From: Thermoactinospora rubra
GTDB lineage: Bacteria; Actinomycetota; Actinomycetes; Streptosporangiales; Streptosporangiaceae
Direction: 5' to 3'
DNA: 64,000 bases
Assembly (NCBI RefSeq): GCF_002093975.1
Contig: NZ_MSZZ01000042.1
Span: 62,001 to 126,000, forward strand
Shown here piece after piece: positions 25,638 to 34,438 of the stretch. The position numbers and the translations under genes were made by a program. The notes below the pieces were generated by a model. It was not told the origin of the DNA. It saw nothing but the letters and a program-made list of their open reading frames with translations, and made no database searches. The number at the start of each line of letters is the position of its first letter. Position 1 is the stretch's first letter.

Positions 25638-26632
25638 CCGAACAGTTTCTTCCCCAGCGCCTTGAGCCCGCGCCCCACCGCGGCGCCGGCCTTGCTGCCG
25701 ACGAACGCGCCCACCGCGCCGCCCACCACGCCGCCGATGACGCCGCCGACGGGCCCGCCGATCATCGTGCCGGCGGTGGCGCCCCAGGCGGCGCCCTTGA
25801 CGCCGAGGGCCCACGCCCCGGCGGCGGCCGGGCCGCCCTCGATCACCGCGTTGCCGGCGGCCCTGGCGAAGCGCTCGGCGCCGCCCATCTCCGGGTGGTA
25901 CTGCTTGTCCTGCAGCCACTGGTTGTAGCCCGCGCCGTACACGGTCAGCCCGGCGCCGGCCCAGCCCAGGGTCTTGGAGGTGACCGAGGCCCACTTCGGC
26001 ACGCGGTACTCGGGGACGTCCACGCGGACGCCGGGCCGCACGCCGCGCCAGCCGGGCGGCGGGTTGGTGGGAGCCGGCGGGATGCGCGGGTCCGCGGCGC
26101 TGCCGGAGGGGACGATCAGCCCGCTCGGCCGCCGCACCCACTGCTGGCCCTGGTGGGTGGTGATCTGGCCGGGCGCCGTGGGCAGGTTGTCCATGCGGGG
26201 GATGATCGGGATCGGCGCGTTGCTGCCGGGCCGCAGGACCGGGCTGCCCTTGTCGAACTTCTCCAGCAGGTAGGCGGCCACGCCGATGGGCACCGAGCCG
26301 AACTCGTCTGAGGTGACCACCTTCTGCCAGTCGGGGTCGGTGAAGTTGGCCATGTTGGGCATCCACCACTGCCAGGTGGTGAGCTCCTCGAGGGCCTTGA
26401 CGTCGTCGACGTACTTGACCGCCTTGCGTACGGCCTCGCCGCCCTGTTCGGCCAGCGAACCGGCGACCTTCTTGGCCCGGCCGAGCGCGTCGGGAGCGCC
26501 CCCGACGAGGCCCGACACCCCGTCGATGAGGTGTTGCGCCTGGCGGCCCTTGGCGTCGACGTCGACGGCCGCCTTGGCCATCGCCTTGCCCATCTCCAAG
26601 ACCTTGGCCGGGTCGATGACGCGCTCGCTCAC
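25634..26632 (-). CDS. Type VII-associated protein with glycine-zipper tail
   Basis: A 332-residue protein, first gene of the minus-strand accessory operon. Residues 1-80 are helical and resemble a WXG/LXG head. The middle is Pro-rich (PRIPPAPTNPPPGWRG) and the last 90 residues are Gly/Ala-rich with repeating GGxxG steps (GGPVGGVIGGVVGGAVG), a glycine zipper likely to insert into or span membranes. No enzymatic motif is seen. GGAGGAG precedes the GTG start. It could be an exported effector acting on membranes or a structural part of the exporter. Confidence 0.65.
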   Translation of the reverse strand: MSERVIDPAKVLEMGKAMAKAAVDVDAKGRQAQHLIDGVSGLVGGAPDALGRAKKVAGSLAEQGGEAVRKAVKYVDDVKALEELTTWQWWMPNMANFTDPDWQKVVTSDEFGSVPIGVAAYLLEKFDKGSPVLRPGSNAPIPIIPRMDNLPTAPGQITTHQGQQWVRRPSGLIVPSGSAADPRIPPAPTNPPPGWRGVRPGVRVDVPEYRVPKWASVTSKTLGWAGAGLTVYGAGYNQWLQDKQYHPEMGGAERFARAAGNAVIEGGPAAAGAWALGVKGAAWGATAGTMIGGPVGGVIGGVVGGAVGAFVGSKAGAAVGRGLKALGKKLFG

Positions 26633-26704
26633 ATCTCCTCCCTGGCGGACAAAGATCCTGACAGTTTGCCACTATTTGAGTGGCAGATGACACAGGAGTG
26701 GCGA

Positions 26705-26965
26705 ATGAAGGACAGCGAGAGGCTCCGGCTCGCCGCCGGGCGGCTGCGCGACCTGGCGGACAAGCTCGACGACCAGCCGGCCGCGATCAAGCGGGACTAC
26801 CCCTACCAGACGCACTGGAAGGGGCCGGCCGCCGACACGTTCAACACCGCGCTGGAGACCGGCATCAAGGACCTCGCCGCGCTGGCCACGGACCTCCAGG
26901 AGTACGCCAAGAAGCTGGAGACCAAGGCCGGTCAGCTGGACGCGGAGGAGAAGAAACCCAAGTAG
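26705..26965 (+). CDS. WXG100-like protein
   Basis: An 86-residue helical protein with the turn QTHWKGPAADTFNTAL, a W-x-G motif as WKG, and a basic tail (AEEKKPK). The ATG at 26705 follows AGGAGTGGC at good spacing; an ATG 20 bases upstream is out of place for a ribosome site. It begins 31 bases before the ATPase gene, and the pair may form an operon in which this protein is the ATPase's own substrate. Its promoter must lie in the 72-base divergent gap. Confidence 0.85.
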   Translation: MKDSERLRLAAGRLRDLADKLDDQPAAIKRDYPYQTHWKGPAADTFNTALETGIKDLAALATDLQEYAKKLETKAGQLDAEEKKPK

Positions 26966-26996
26966 CGCTTTTAGGCGGGTTCTAAGCTTTGGTCCC

Positions 26997-29900
26997 ATGA
27001 TGCGCATCTCCCTCACGGCCCTCACCCGCCACGGGCCGCGGGACGTGGTCGCGCAGGCCGACGACGACGTCACGGCGGGCCGCCTCGCCGAGGTGCTCGG
27101 CGAGGCGCTCGGCGAGCCGCGCGCCCAGGTGGTGGCCCATCCCGCCTGGCAGAGCGGGCCGCTGCACCAGCAAGCCGGCCGGCTCGGCGGACTGTGGGTG
27201 AACGGCCGCGTCGTCGACCCGGCCGCCCCCGCGGGCTCGGTGCTGCGCGACGGCGACATCGTGGCCTTCGACGCCGCGGCCGCCGCCGCGACCCGCCGCG
27301 GCGAACCGTCGGGCGTGGTGGAGATCCGCCTGTCCAGCGGCCCGGCGGCCGGCGCCGTGCACCGGCTCGGCTTCGGCACCTACACCCTGGGCACCTCCCA
27401 GGGCTGCTCGATCCCGCTGGGCGACCCCAACACCGTGCCGCACGCCGCGTCGATCCACGTCACGGCCGCCGAGTGCATGGTGGAGCCCGCGCCAGGGGCG
27501 TACGTGCTGCTGGAGGGCCGGCAGCTGACCGGCCCGGTGCGGTGGGAGCCGGGCCAGGTGCTCATCACCGGCGCGTCCGTGATGACGCTGCGCGTGCCGG
27601 AGAACCCCGACGCGCACCTGACGCCGCTGCCCGACAACGCGGGCCTGGCCTACAACCGGCCGCCGCGGCTGGGCGGCCCGCCGCGGATGAAGCCCATCGA
27701 GGTGCCGATGGAGCCCGAGCGGCCCCAGCACCAGCGCATCCAGCTGCTGTCGAGCATGCTGTTCGGCGTGGGCGGCGTGGTCATGGCCATCGTCTTCAAG
27801 CAGCCGCTGTTCCTGCTCATGGCGCTGCTGACACCGCTCACCATGGTCGCCCAGAGCCTCAGCGACCGCCGGCACGGGCGCAAGTCCTACAAGAAGGCGA
27901 TGCAGGAGTTCAAGCAGAAGCGCGACGCCTTCGCCGGGGCCCTGGAGCGGCTGCGGCTGGACGACCAGGCCGACCGCCGCCACGAGCTGCCCGACCCCGC
28001 CGAGGTGCTGCTGACCGCCACCGGGCCGCGGCGCAGGCTGTGGGAGCGGCGCATCCACGACGCCGACACGCTGCACCTGCGCGTCGGCGTCGCCGACCAG
28101 CCCTCGCTCATCGAGCTGCTCGTCGAGCACGGCAGCCGCCGCTCGGAGCGGGAGCTGCCCGCCGTACCGCTGTCGCACGCCGTCCCCGTGTCGGTGCCCA
28201 TGCCGGAGGTCGGCGTGCTGGGCCTGACCGGGGCGCGCGCCACGTCCCGCGCGCTGGGCCGCTGGCTGGTGGCCCAGGCCGCCGCCCTGCACAGCCCCCG
28301 CGACCTGGCCATCGTCGTGCTCTCGGCGGACCATGAGGGCGAGGCCGGCTGGAACTGGGTGCGGTGGCTGCCGCACGCCGCACCGCGCGAGGGCGAGGAA
28401 TGCCTGTCCATGGTCGGCTCCGACCCCGAGTCGGCCGCGCGGCGGGCCGTCGAGCTGGTCAACAAGATCCAGTCACGGCGGGCGGCCAAGAAGTCGTCGC
28501 TCGACTTCGGCGGCTTCGGCGGCCTGGGCCAGGACAAGCAGCAGGCCTTCGCCGGCTACGCCACCGAGCGCCCCTACAACGTCCTCGTCGTCCTGGACGG
28601 CGCCCGCGCCCTGCGCGGCCTGCCCGGCATGCCGCAGGTCCTCCAGCACGGCCCCACGGTCGGCGTCTACGCCGTCTGCATCGACGACGACGAGCGCCTG
28701 CTGCCGGAGGAGTGCACCACGGTCGCCGTGTGCGACCTGGACCGGCCGGCGTTCGTCCGGCTGCGCGGGGCCATCCAGACCGGCGACGTCATCGCCGACC
28801 AGGTCAACCCGAGCTGGTGCGACCGGCTCGGCCGGGCCATGGCGCCCCTGCGCGACGTCAGCCGCGAGGACGCCGACTCGGCCATCCCCGGCTCGGCCCG
28901 GCTGCTGGACCTGCTCGGCATGCCCGATCCGACGCCGGAGCAGATCCAGGGCTACTGGTCGCGCGGCCGTACCACCCGGGTCCCCATCGGCATCGGCGCC
29001 GAGGGCGTCTTCACGATCGACCTGCGCCTGGACGGCCCGCACGGCCTGGTCGCCGGCACCACCGGCGCCGGAAAGTCGGAGCTGCTGCAGTCGTTCATCG
29101 CCTCGCTGGCCGTCCACAACCGGCCCGACGAGCTGAACTTCGTGCTCATCGACTACAAGGGCGGCTCGGCCTTCAAGGACTGCGCCAAGCTCCCGCACAC
29201 CGTCGGCATGGTCAGCGACCTGGACGGCCACCTCACCGAGCGGGCGCTGGAGTCGCTGGCCGCCGAGCTCAAGCGGCGCGAGCACATGCTGCTGGCCGCC
29301 GACGCCAAGGACATCGAGGACTACAACGACTACCGCGACCAGGGCAAGCCGCTGGAGCCCATGCCCAGGCTGCTGCTGATCATCGACGAGTTCGCGGCCA
29401 TGGTCCAGGAGCTGCCCGACTTCATCGTCGGCCTGGTCGACATCGCCCGGCGGGGCCGCTCGCTGGGCGTCCACCTCATCCTGGCCACCCAGCGGCCCGG
29501 CGGCGTGGTCACCCCCGACATCGCCGCCAACACCAACCTGCGCATCGCCCTGCGGGTGACCAGCGGCGAGGAGTCGACCGACGTCATCAACTCCCCGGTC
29601 GCCGCGCAGATCTCCAAGACCACCCCCGGCCGCTGCTACGTGCGCTCGGGCGCCGCCTCGCTGCACGCGGTCCAGTCCGCCCGCATCGGCGGGCGGCGGC
29701 CGGGCCAGGGCTCGGCCAAGACCGAGTACATCGACATCAGGCCGATCAGCTGGGGACGGCTGGGCGTCCCGCTGCCCGGGCGGCAGGAGGACGAGGACGA
29801 CGGCACGATGCTCACGGACCTGTCCGTGCTGGTCGACGTCATCGCCCGCACGGCCCGCGCCCTGGGCGTCGACCGGCAGCGCAGCCCCTGGCTGGAGCCG

Positions 29901-31430
29901 CTGCCCGACCAGCTCACCCTCGGCGAGCTGGAGCCGGTGGACTCCTGGACCAAGCTGCCGCTGGGCCTGGCCGACATCCCCTCGCTACAGATGCGGGCCA
30001 CGGAGGTCTACGACGTCGCCTCCTCCGGGCACCTGCTCATCGCCGGGGCCGCCCGCACGGGACGCTCCACGGCGCTGCGCGCCCTGGCGGCGTCGGCCGC
30101 CCGCCAGGCCTCGCCGCGCGACCTGCACCTGTACGCCGTCGACTGCGGCAACAACGCGCTGCTCCCGCTCGTCGGCATGCCCCACACCGGCGCGGTGGTC
30201 GGCCGCGACTCGCCCGACCGGCTGACCCGGCTCACCGACCGGCTCCTCGGCGAGATCGGCAGGCGGCAGCAGTACCTGGCCGCCCAGGGCTTCGCCGACG
30301 TGACCGAGCAGCGCGCCGCCGCGCCGCCCGACGAGCGCCTGCCGTACCTGGTGGTGCTCTTCGACCGGTGGGAGGGCTTCTACGCGGCGTTCGAGTCGCA
30401 CGACGGCGGCAGGCTCGTCGACCAGTGGCTGCAGATCCTCCAGGAGGGCGCGGGCGCGGGCGTCAAGGTCGTCATGTCCGGCGACCGCAGCACGCTCGTC
30501 GGGCGGATCTCCACGCTGTTCGACGACCGGCTGGTGCTCAAGCTGACGGACCCGACCGACTACAGCTACGTGGGCATCCGGGCCAAGGACGTGCCCGACC
30601 ACTTCCCGCCCGGCCGGGCCTTCCGCGCCGCGGGCACGCTCCGCGAGGTCCAGGTGGGCCTGCTGACCGCCGACGCCGCCGGCACGGCCCAGGTCGCGGC
30701 CCTCCACCAGCTCGGCAGGGAGGCCAAGCTGCGGGCCGGCGACGTGCCGCGCCACCTGCGGCCCTTCCGCGTCGACGCGCTGCCCACCGCCGTGCGGCTG
30801 GAGGAGGCGCTCCAGCTGGCGGAGGAGCCGCTTCCGGCCGACGCCGTGCTGTTCGGCGTGGGCGGCGACACGCTCGGCGCGCGCTTCTTCCGGGTCGAGG
30901 AGCACGGCCCCGCGCTGGTGGTCGCCGGGCCGCCGAAGAGCGGCCGGTCCACCGCCCTGGTCACCATGGGCCAGTGGCTGGCCCGGCGGGGCTACTCCCT
31001 GGTCACGATCTCCCCGCGGCGCGGCCCGCTGCGCGAGCTCGGCGCGGCCTTCACCGGCGACTCCTCACCGCAGGAGGTGAAGGAGGCGTGCGCCGGGCGC
31101 TTCGCCCTGCTCGTGGACGACCTTGAGCTGCTGGGCAACGACAGCGAGCTGGCCGAGTGGCTCACCGACTTCGTCGGGGAGCTGCGCGACACCGGCAACA
31201 TCGTCATCGCCGCCGGCAGCGCCGAGGACCTCGACTCGATGTACCGGGGGCCGATCGTGGCGATGAAGAAGGCGCGCAACGGGATCCTGCTGCGCCCCAC
31301 CTCCACCAGCCAGGGCGACCTGCTGGGCGTACGGCTGCCGCGGAGCCTGGCGACCGGCGCCGGCCCGGTCGGGCGCGGGCTCATGGTGGTCGGCGGCACG
31401 TGGGAGCTGATCCAGGTGGCGAGTCCCTGA
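26997..31430 (+). CDS. FtsK/SpoIIIE-family type VII secretion ATPase (EccC/EssC-like)
   Basis: A 1477-residue motor ATPase for WXG100-type export. An N-terminal ubiquitin-like segment and an FHA-like domain (about 105-210) precede two membrane helices (about 248-290). Three ATPase domains follow: Walker A GTTGAGKS (about 687-694) with Walker B LLLIIDEF (about 792-799), then ARTGRST (about 1018) and PKSGRST (about 1312), where Arg replaces the Walker lysine. An FHA module at the N-terminus is a feature of Firmicute EssC rather than mycobacterial EccC. Compared with the paralogue at 191-6976 it lacks the long disordered inserts. No EccB, EccD or EccE gene accompanies it. Confidence 0.93.
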   Translation: MMRISLTALTRHGPRDVVAQADDDVTAGRLAEVLGEALGEPRAQVVAHPAWQSGPLHQQAGRLGGLWVNGRVVDPAAPAGSVLRDGDIVAFDAAAAAATRRGEPSGVVEIRLSSGPAAGAVHRLGFGTYTLGTSQGCSIPLGDPNTVPHAASIHVTAAECMVEPAPGAYVLLEGRQLTGPVRWEPGQVLITGASVMTLRVPENPDAHLTPLPDNAGLAYNRPPRLGGPPRMKPIEVPMEPERPQHQRIQLLSSMLFGVGGVVMAIVFKQPLFLLMALLTPLTMVAQSLSDRRHGRKSYKKAMQEFKQKRDAFAGALERLRLDDQADRRHELPDPAEVLLTATGPRRRLWERRIHDADTLHLRVGVADQPSLIELLVEHGSRRSERELPAVPLSHAVPVSVPMPEVGVLGLTGARATSRALGRWLVAQAAALHSPRDLAIVVLSADHEGEAGWNWVRWLPHAAPREGEECLSMVGSDPESAARRAVELVNKIQSRRAAKKSSLDFGGFGGLGQDKQQAFAGYATERPYNVLVVLDGARALRGLPGMPQVLQHGPTVGVYAVCIDDDERLLPEECTTVAVCDLDRPAFVRLRGAIQTGDVIADQVNPSWCDRLGRAMAPLRDVSREDADSAIPGSARLLDLLGMPDPTPEQIQGYWSRGRTTRVPIGIGAEGVFTIDLRLDGPHGLVAGTTGAGKSELLQSFIASLAVHNRPDELNFVLIDYKGGSAFKDCAKLPHTVGMVSDLDGHLTERALESLAAELKRREHMLLAADAKDIEDYNDYRDQGKPLEPMPRLLLIIDEFAAMVQELPDFIVGLVDIARRGRSLGVHLILATQRPGGVVTPDIAANTNLRIALRVTSGEESTDVINSPVAAQISKTTPGRCYVRSGAASLHAVQSARIGGRRPGQGSAKTEYIDIRPISWGRLGVPLPGRQEDEDDGTMLTDLSVLVDVIARTARALGVDRQRSPWLEPLPDQLTLGELEPVDSWTKLPLGLADIPSLQMRATEVYDVASSGHLLIAGAARTGRSTALRALAASAARQASPRDLHLYAVDCGNNALLPLVGMPHTGAVVGRDSPDRLTRLTDRLLGEIGRRQQYLAAQGFADVTEQRAAAPPDERLPYLVVLFDRWEGFYAAFESHDGGRLVDQWLQILQEGAGAGVKVVMSGDRSTLVGRISTLFDDRLVLKLTDPTDYSYVGIRAKDVPDHFPPGRAFRAAGTLREVQVGLLTADAAGTAQVAALHQLGREAKLRAGDVPRHLRPFRVDALPTAVRLEEALQLAEEPLPADAVLFGVGGDTLGARFFRVEEHGPALVVAGPPKSGRSTALVTMGQWLARRGYSLVTISPRRGPLRELGAAFTGDSSPQEVKEACAGRFALLVDDLELLGNDSELAEWLTDFVGELRDTGNIVIAAGSAEDLDSMYRGPIVAMKKARNGILLRPTSTSQGDLLGVRLPRSLATGAGPVGRGLMVVGGTWELIQVASP

Positions 31431-31464
31431 GTCGCCATGGGGGGCGATGGCGGCTCAGGGACTC
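31421..31464. terminator. Long hairpin overlapping the ATPase stop codon
   Basis: GAGTCCCTGAG-T-CGCCAT (31421-31438) pairs with ATGGCG-G-CTCAGGGACTC (31447-31464): 18 bp, perfect apart from one T/G wobble, with an 8-base G-rich loop. The 5' arm begins inside the last codons and includes the stop. The gap to the convergent protease is only 102 bases, so it probably ends both transcripts. The 3' arm is also the start of the tandem repeat that follows. Confidence 0.8.
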
Positions 31465-31522
31465 AGATTCAGGGACTCAGATTCAGGGACTCAGATTCAG
31501 GGACTCAGATTCAGGGACTCAG
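31455..31522. repeat. 14-bp tandem repeat, 4.9 copies
   Basis: The unit TCAGGGACTCAGAT is repeated four times exactly, with a fifth copy of 12 bases. Each copy repeats the 3' arm of the neighbouring hairpin, so several alternative pairings with the end of the ATPase transcript are possible. Both flanking genes avoid it. The copy number is likely to vary between strains. Confidence 0.95.
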
Positions 31523-31532
31523 GGCGTGGCTC

Positions 31533-32612
31533 TCAGTAGACGGACACGCCGTAGGCGTTGAGCGCCTTGACGACCGGCTGGAAGTAGGTCGTGCCACCCG
31601 AGCGGCAGTTGCCGCTGCCGCCCGAGGTCAGGCCGAGGGCGGTGGTGCCGGAGAACAGCGGGCCGCCGCTGTCGCCGGGCTCGGCGCAGACGGTGGTCCT
31701 GATCATCCCGTAGACGGTGCCCTGCGGGTAGTTGACCGTGGCGTTGAGCGCGGTGACGGTGCCGCCGTGCAGGCCGGTGGTGCTGCCGCTGCGCTGCACC
31801 GACTGGCCGACGTAGGCGTTGCCCGCGCCGGTGATGTCACGGGAGCTGCCGTTGTAGAGGTTCACGCTGCCCGGCTTGGCGATGCTCGTGTTGGTGTAGC
31901 GCACGATGCCGTAGTCGTTGCCGGGGAAGCTGCTGCCGGCCCTGGTGCCGAGCACCACCGTACGGGCCGAGTTGGCGTACCAGGTCGAGCCGATGTTGGT
32001 GCAGTGGCCGGCGGTCAGGAAGTAGTACGTGCTGCCGCTTCGCACGTTGAAGCCGAGGGAGCAGCGCGAGGAGCCGGTGTAGATGGCGTCGCCGCCCTGG
32101 ATGAAGGGCTGGAGCACGCCGGGGTCGTTCTCCACCCGTACGGCCGGGCCCGCCTGCGCGCCGCGCATGGCGGATTCCTCGTCGTTGAGCTGCTTGGCGA
32201 CCGACTGGATCCGCTGCAGCGCGCCGTGGGCGACGGTCGCGTCGGCCCAGACCACCACCTGGTTGGCGGCCGGGTCGACGGCCCACGCGGTGCCGGGGAT
32301 CCGGGCCGCGTGGTCGAGGCGCTGCATGATCCGGTCGAGGTCGGCGCCGCTGCGGGCGACCTTCTTGGGTACGGCTCCCGCGTCGAGGACGGCCTGGGCG
32401 TCGGCGTCGTCGGTGATGGCGACGACCAGCTTGCCCTGCGCCGCGTCGAAGTAGGAGCCCGCGTCACGGGTGCCGAGCTGTTCGTCGAGCGTCGTGGCGG
32501 TCTGCGCCGGGTCGGCGGGGGTGGGGGACGCGTGGGCGGGGACGGCGATGAAGGCGCCGGTCAGGAGTCCGGAGGCGACGATCAGTCCAACGCGCCGGAG
32601 TAAGACGGTCAT
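31533..32612 (-). CDS. Secreted S1-family serine protease (streptogrisin-like)
   Basis: A 359-residue preproprotease. A signal peptide (VGLIVASGLLTGAFIAVPAHA) is followed by a pro-region (about 35-165) of the alpha-lytic/streptogrisin type, which folds the enzyme and is then cut away. The mature trypsin-like domain has TAGHC (His about 203), GNDYG (Asp about 233) and GDSGGP (Ser about 315), with Cys pairs as in streptogrisins. The ATG at 32612 follows AGGAGG at good spacing; a longer reading upstream lacks a signal sequence. Exported by Sec or Tat. Confidence 0.93.
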   Translation of the reverse strand: MTVLLRRVGLIVASGLLTGAFIAVPAHASPTPADPAQTATTLDEQLGTRDAGSYFDAAQGKLVVAITDDADAQAVLDAGAVPKKVARSGADLDRIMQRLDHAARIPGTAWAVDPAANQVVVWADATVAHGALQRIQSVAKQLNDEESAMRGAQAGPAVRVENDPGVLQPFIQGGDAIYTGSSRCSLGFNVRSGSTYYFLTAGHCTNIGSTWYANSARTVVLGTRAGSSFPGNDYGIVRYTNTSIAKPGSVNLYNGSSRDITGAGNAYVGQSVQRSGSTTGLHGGTVTALNATVNYPQGTVYGMIRTTVCAEPGDSGGPLFSGTTALGLTSGGSGNCRSGGTTYFQPVVKALNAYGVSVY

Positions 32613-32794
32613 GTGCGACCCTCCTGGGGGGTGCCGGCCAGCCCCGATCGATGGCTGGCCACGGGGCGGATGTGAGAGCGGGTCATCTCTCACCCCGCAA
32701 TATGAACAGAGCTGACGCTCCGCGCAAGACTTCGTTTACGTCATCTGTCAGACGTTATCCCCCCGCCGCCTCCCCCACGCTTGGCGCACAGAAA

Positions 32795-32821
32795 GGGGAG
32801 CCCTCCGGCGGAGGACTCCCC
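32795..32821 (-). terminator. Terminator after a WXG100 gene
   Basis: Read on the minus strand, GGGGAG-T-CCTCC and its complement form an 11-bp stem with one mismatch and a 3-base loop, followed by TTTCTG. It lies 18 bases past the WXG100 stop at 32840. The rest of 32613-32794 holds the protease promoter region, in which I see no gene. Confidence 0.85.
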
Positions 32822-32839
32822 ACGGGTCTTGACGAACGA

Positions 32840-33115
32840 TCAGCCCGCGCCCGTGGCGGCGGCGATGGCCTCCTTGTTCTTGCGGATGCCGTCCTGGGCC
32901 TCCTCCAGGGCCTGCGCCACCTTGTCGAAGGAGGACTTGTAGGCCTCCCACGCGGACTTGAACTTGTCGGCGTTCGGACCGGACCAGGAGGCCGGGATCT
33001 TGGCAGCCTCGGCGTCGAGCGCCTTCTTGGCGTCCAGAACCGCGCCCGCCTGGGTCTTGAACGTGTTGGACATCTTCTCCATGTCCGGCAGAATGCCGCC
33101 GACCTTCTCGCCCAT
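32840..33115 (-). CDS. WXG100-family protein (ESAT-6-like)
   Basis: A 91-residue two-helix protein with the classic turn ASWSGPNADKFKSAWEAY (W-x-G as WSG). Export as a dimer with the protein encoded upstream (33270-33542), a common CFP-10/ESAT-6 arrangement, is inferred. The ATG at 33115 follows AAGGGGAGAGC; an in-frame ATG 15 bases upstream has no ribosome site. It has its own terminator, and the 154-base gap to the upstream WXG100 gene includes another, so the two are probably separate transcripts. Confidence 0.92.
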   Translation of the reverse strand: MGEKVGGILPDMEKMSNTFKTQAGAVLDAKKALDAEAAKIPASWSGPNADKFKSAWEAYKSSFDKVAQALEEAQDGIRKNKEAIAAATGAG

Positions 33116-33215
33116 AGCTCTCCCCTTCAAGGTCTGTCTCGGGTACAGCGGTCAACACAATAGTCATGAATCACCACATGATGCAGTTTTTCCCCAAGAA
33201 CCTCATGCATCACAA

Positions 33216-33258
33216 AGCCCCGGCGACCGCTCGGTGAAGTCAAGGGGTCGCCGGGGCT
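33216..33258 (-). terminator. Terminator between two WXG100 genes
   Basis: AGCCCCGGCGACC (33216-33228) and GGTCGCCGGGGCT (33246-33258) form a perfect 13-bp stem with a 17-base loop. On the minus strand it is followed by TTTGTG. It ends the transcript of the upstream WXG100 gene. Confidence 0.85.
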
Positions 33259-33269
33259 CGGGCAGGTCG

Positions 33270-33542
33270 TCAGCGGGTGGCCGACTCGATGTTGCCGCGA
33301 TAGGTGTTGATGACCCGTGCGGCCTCGGCCAGCTCCTCGGACATGCGCTGGAAGGCCGCGCGGTAGTTCTGCCAGGCGCTGCCGAACCGCTCCGCCCCCG
33401 AGCCCGTCCAGGCGGTGCCGACCTTGGCGGCCTCACGGTCGAGCACGGCCATGGTCGCGCGCACGGCCTCCGACTGCTGGGTGAACTGCGTGGCCATCTG
33501 CTGCATCTCCGCGGGATTGCCACCGAGCAGGCCCTGGCTCAT
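33270..33542 (-). CDS. WXG100-family protein (ESAT-6-like)
   Basis: A 90-residue two-helix protein with the turn TAWTGSGAERFGSAW (W-x-G as WTG). It is the likely partner of the WXG100 protein encoded next to it. GGAGGTAC before the ATG supports the start. It is divergent from the SDR gene at 33671, and both promoters lie in the 128-base gap. No EccC-type gene is adjacent; the nearest ends 2.1 kb away. Confidence 0.92.
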   Translation of the reverse strand: MSQGLLGGNPAEMQQMATQFTQQSEAVRATMAVLDREAAKVGTAWTGSGAERFGSAWQNYRAAFQRMSEELAEAARVINTYRGNIESATR

Positions 33543-33670
33543 GCCGTACCTCCGAGGATCGACGTCTGCAAAGCGCCCTCACCATAGGCAGCCGCCACGG
33601 CCGTCGCCCGGCGATATACCGAGCGGCTATGGTCTTGCAGAGGATCATTCGGATCTAATGGGGAGCTTCC

Positions 33671-34390
33671 GTGCGCGAGGTTGTGGTGACCGGCGGCGGC
33701 ACCGGCATCGGCTACGCGATCGCGGCGGCCTTCGCCGCCCTGGGCGATCACGTCACGATCACGGGCCGGCGCGAGCACGTCCTGCGGGAGGCCGCCGACC
33801 GGATCAAGGCGGACTGCGTGCCCTTCAACGCCGCCAGCCCGGTGGCCGTGAACGAGGCGCTGGACAAGCTGCCCCAACGGGTGGACGTGCTGGTCAACAA
33901 CGCCGGCGGCAACACCAACCTGGACCGCGCCCAGCCCGCGGACCTGATGGAGGTGGCCGAGGCCTGGTGGGCCAACCTCAACGCCAACCTCCTGTCCGCC
34001 GTGCTCGTCACGACGGCGCTGACGCCCCGGCTGGCCGACGGCGCGCGTATCGTTTCCACCGGCTCGATCGCCGCCCGCGGCACCGGGTCCGGCTCGTACG
34101 GCGCGGCCAAGGCGGCGCTGGAGTCGTGGACCGCGGACCTGGCGGCCGAGCTGGGGCCGCGCGGCATCACCGCGAACGTGGTCTCCCCCGGCCTGGTGGT
34201 CGAGACGGAGTTCTTCCGCGGCCGGCTCACCGAGGAGGGCGTCCGCCGCCGCGTGGAGGGCACCCGCAACGGCCGCGCCGGCACGCCGGCCGACGTGGCC
34301 GAGACCGTGGTGTTCCTCGCCTCCCCCGGCGCCGGGCACCTGACCGGGCAGGTGATCCACGTCAACGGCGGGGCCTACCTCGGCCGGTAG
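33671..34390 (+). CDS. Short-chain dehydrogenase/reductase
   Basis: A 239-residue classical SDR. The cofactor loop is TGGGTGIG (residues 7-14), followed by NNAGG, a Ser in STGSIA, and the catalytic YGAAK (Tyr143, Lys147). An Arg-rich segment after the second strand (TGRREH) favours NADP(H). The C-terminus VIHVNGGAYLGR is typical. The substrate cannot be read from sequence. The GTG start follows GGGGAGC. The carboxylase gene begins 49 bases downstream, so they may be co-transcribed. Confidence 0.9.
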   Translation: MREVVVTGGGTGIGYAIAAAFAALGDHVTITGRREHVLREAADRIKADCVPFNAASPVAVNEALDKLPQRVDVLVNNAGGNTNLDRAQPADLMEVAEAWWANLNANLLSAVLVTTALTPRLADGARIVSTGSIAARGTGSGSYGAAKAALESWTADLAAELGPRGITANVVSPGLVVETEFFRGRLTEEGVRRRVEGTRNGRAGTPADVAETVVFLASPGAGHLTGQVIHVNGGAYLGR

Positions 34391-34438
34391 CCGTCCCGAC
34401 TCCTTAAACTCGATGCGGGTCAGCAGGAAGGGAAGACC

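Noticed and set aside
31455..31522. CRISPR array
   Set aside because: The 14-bp units are contiguous with no spacers; this is a simple tandem repeat. The same holds for 56482-56541.
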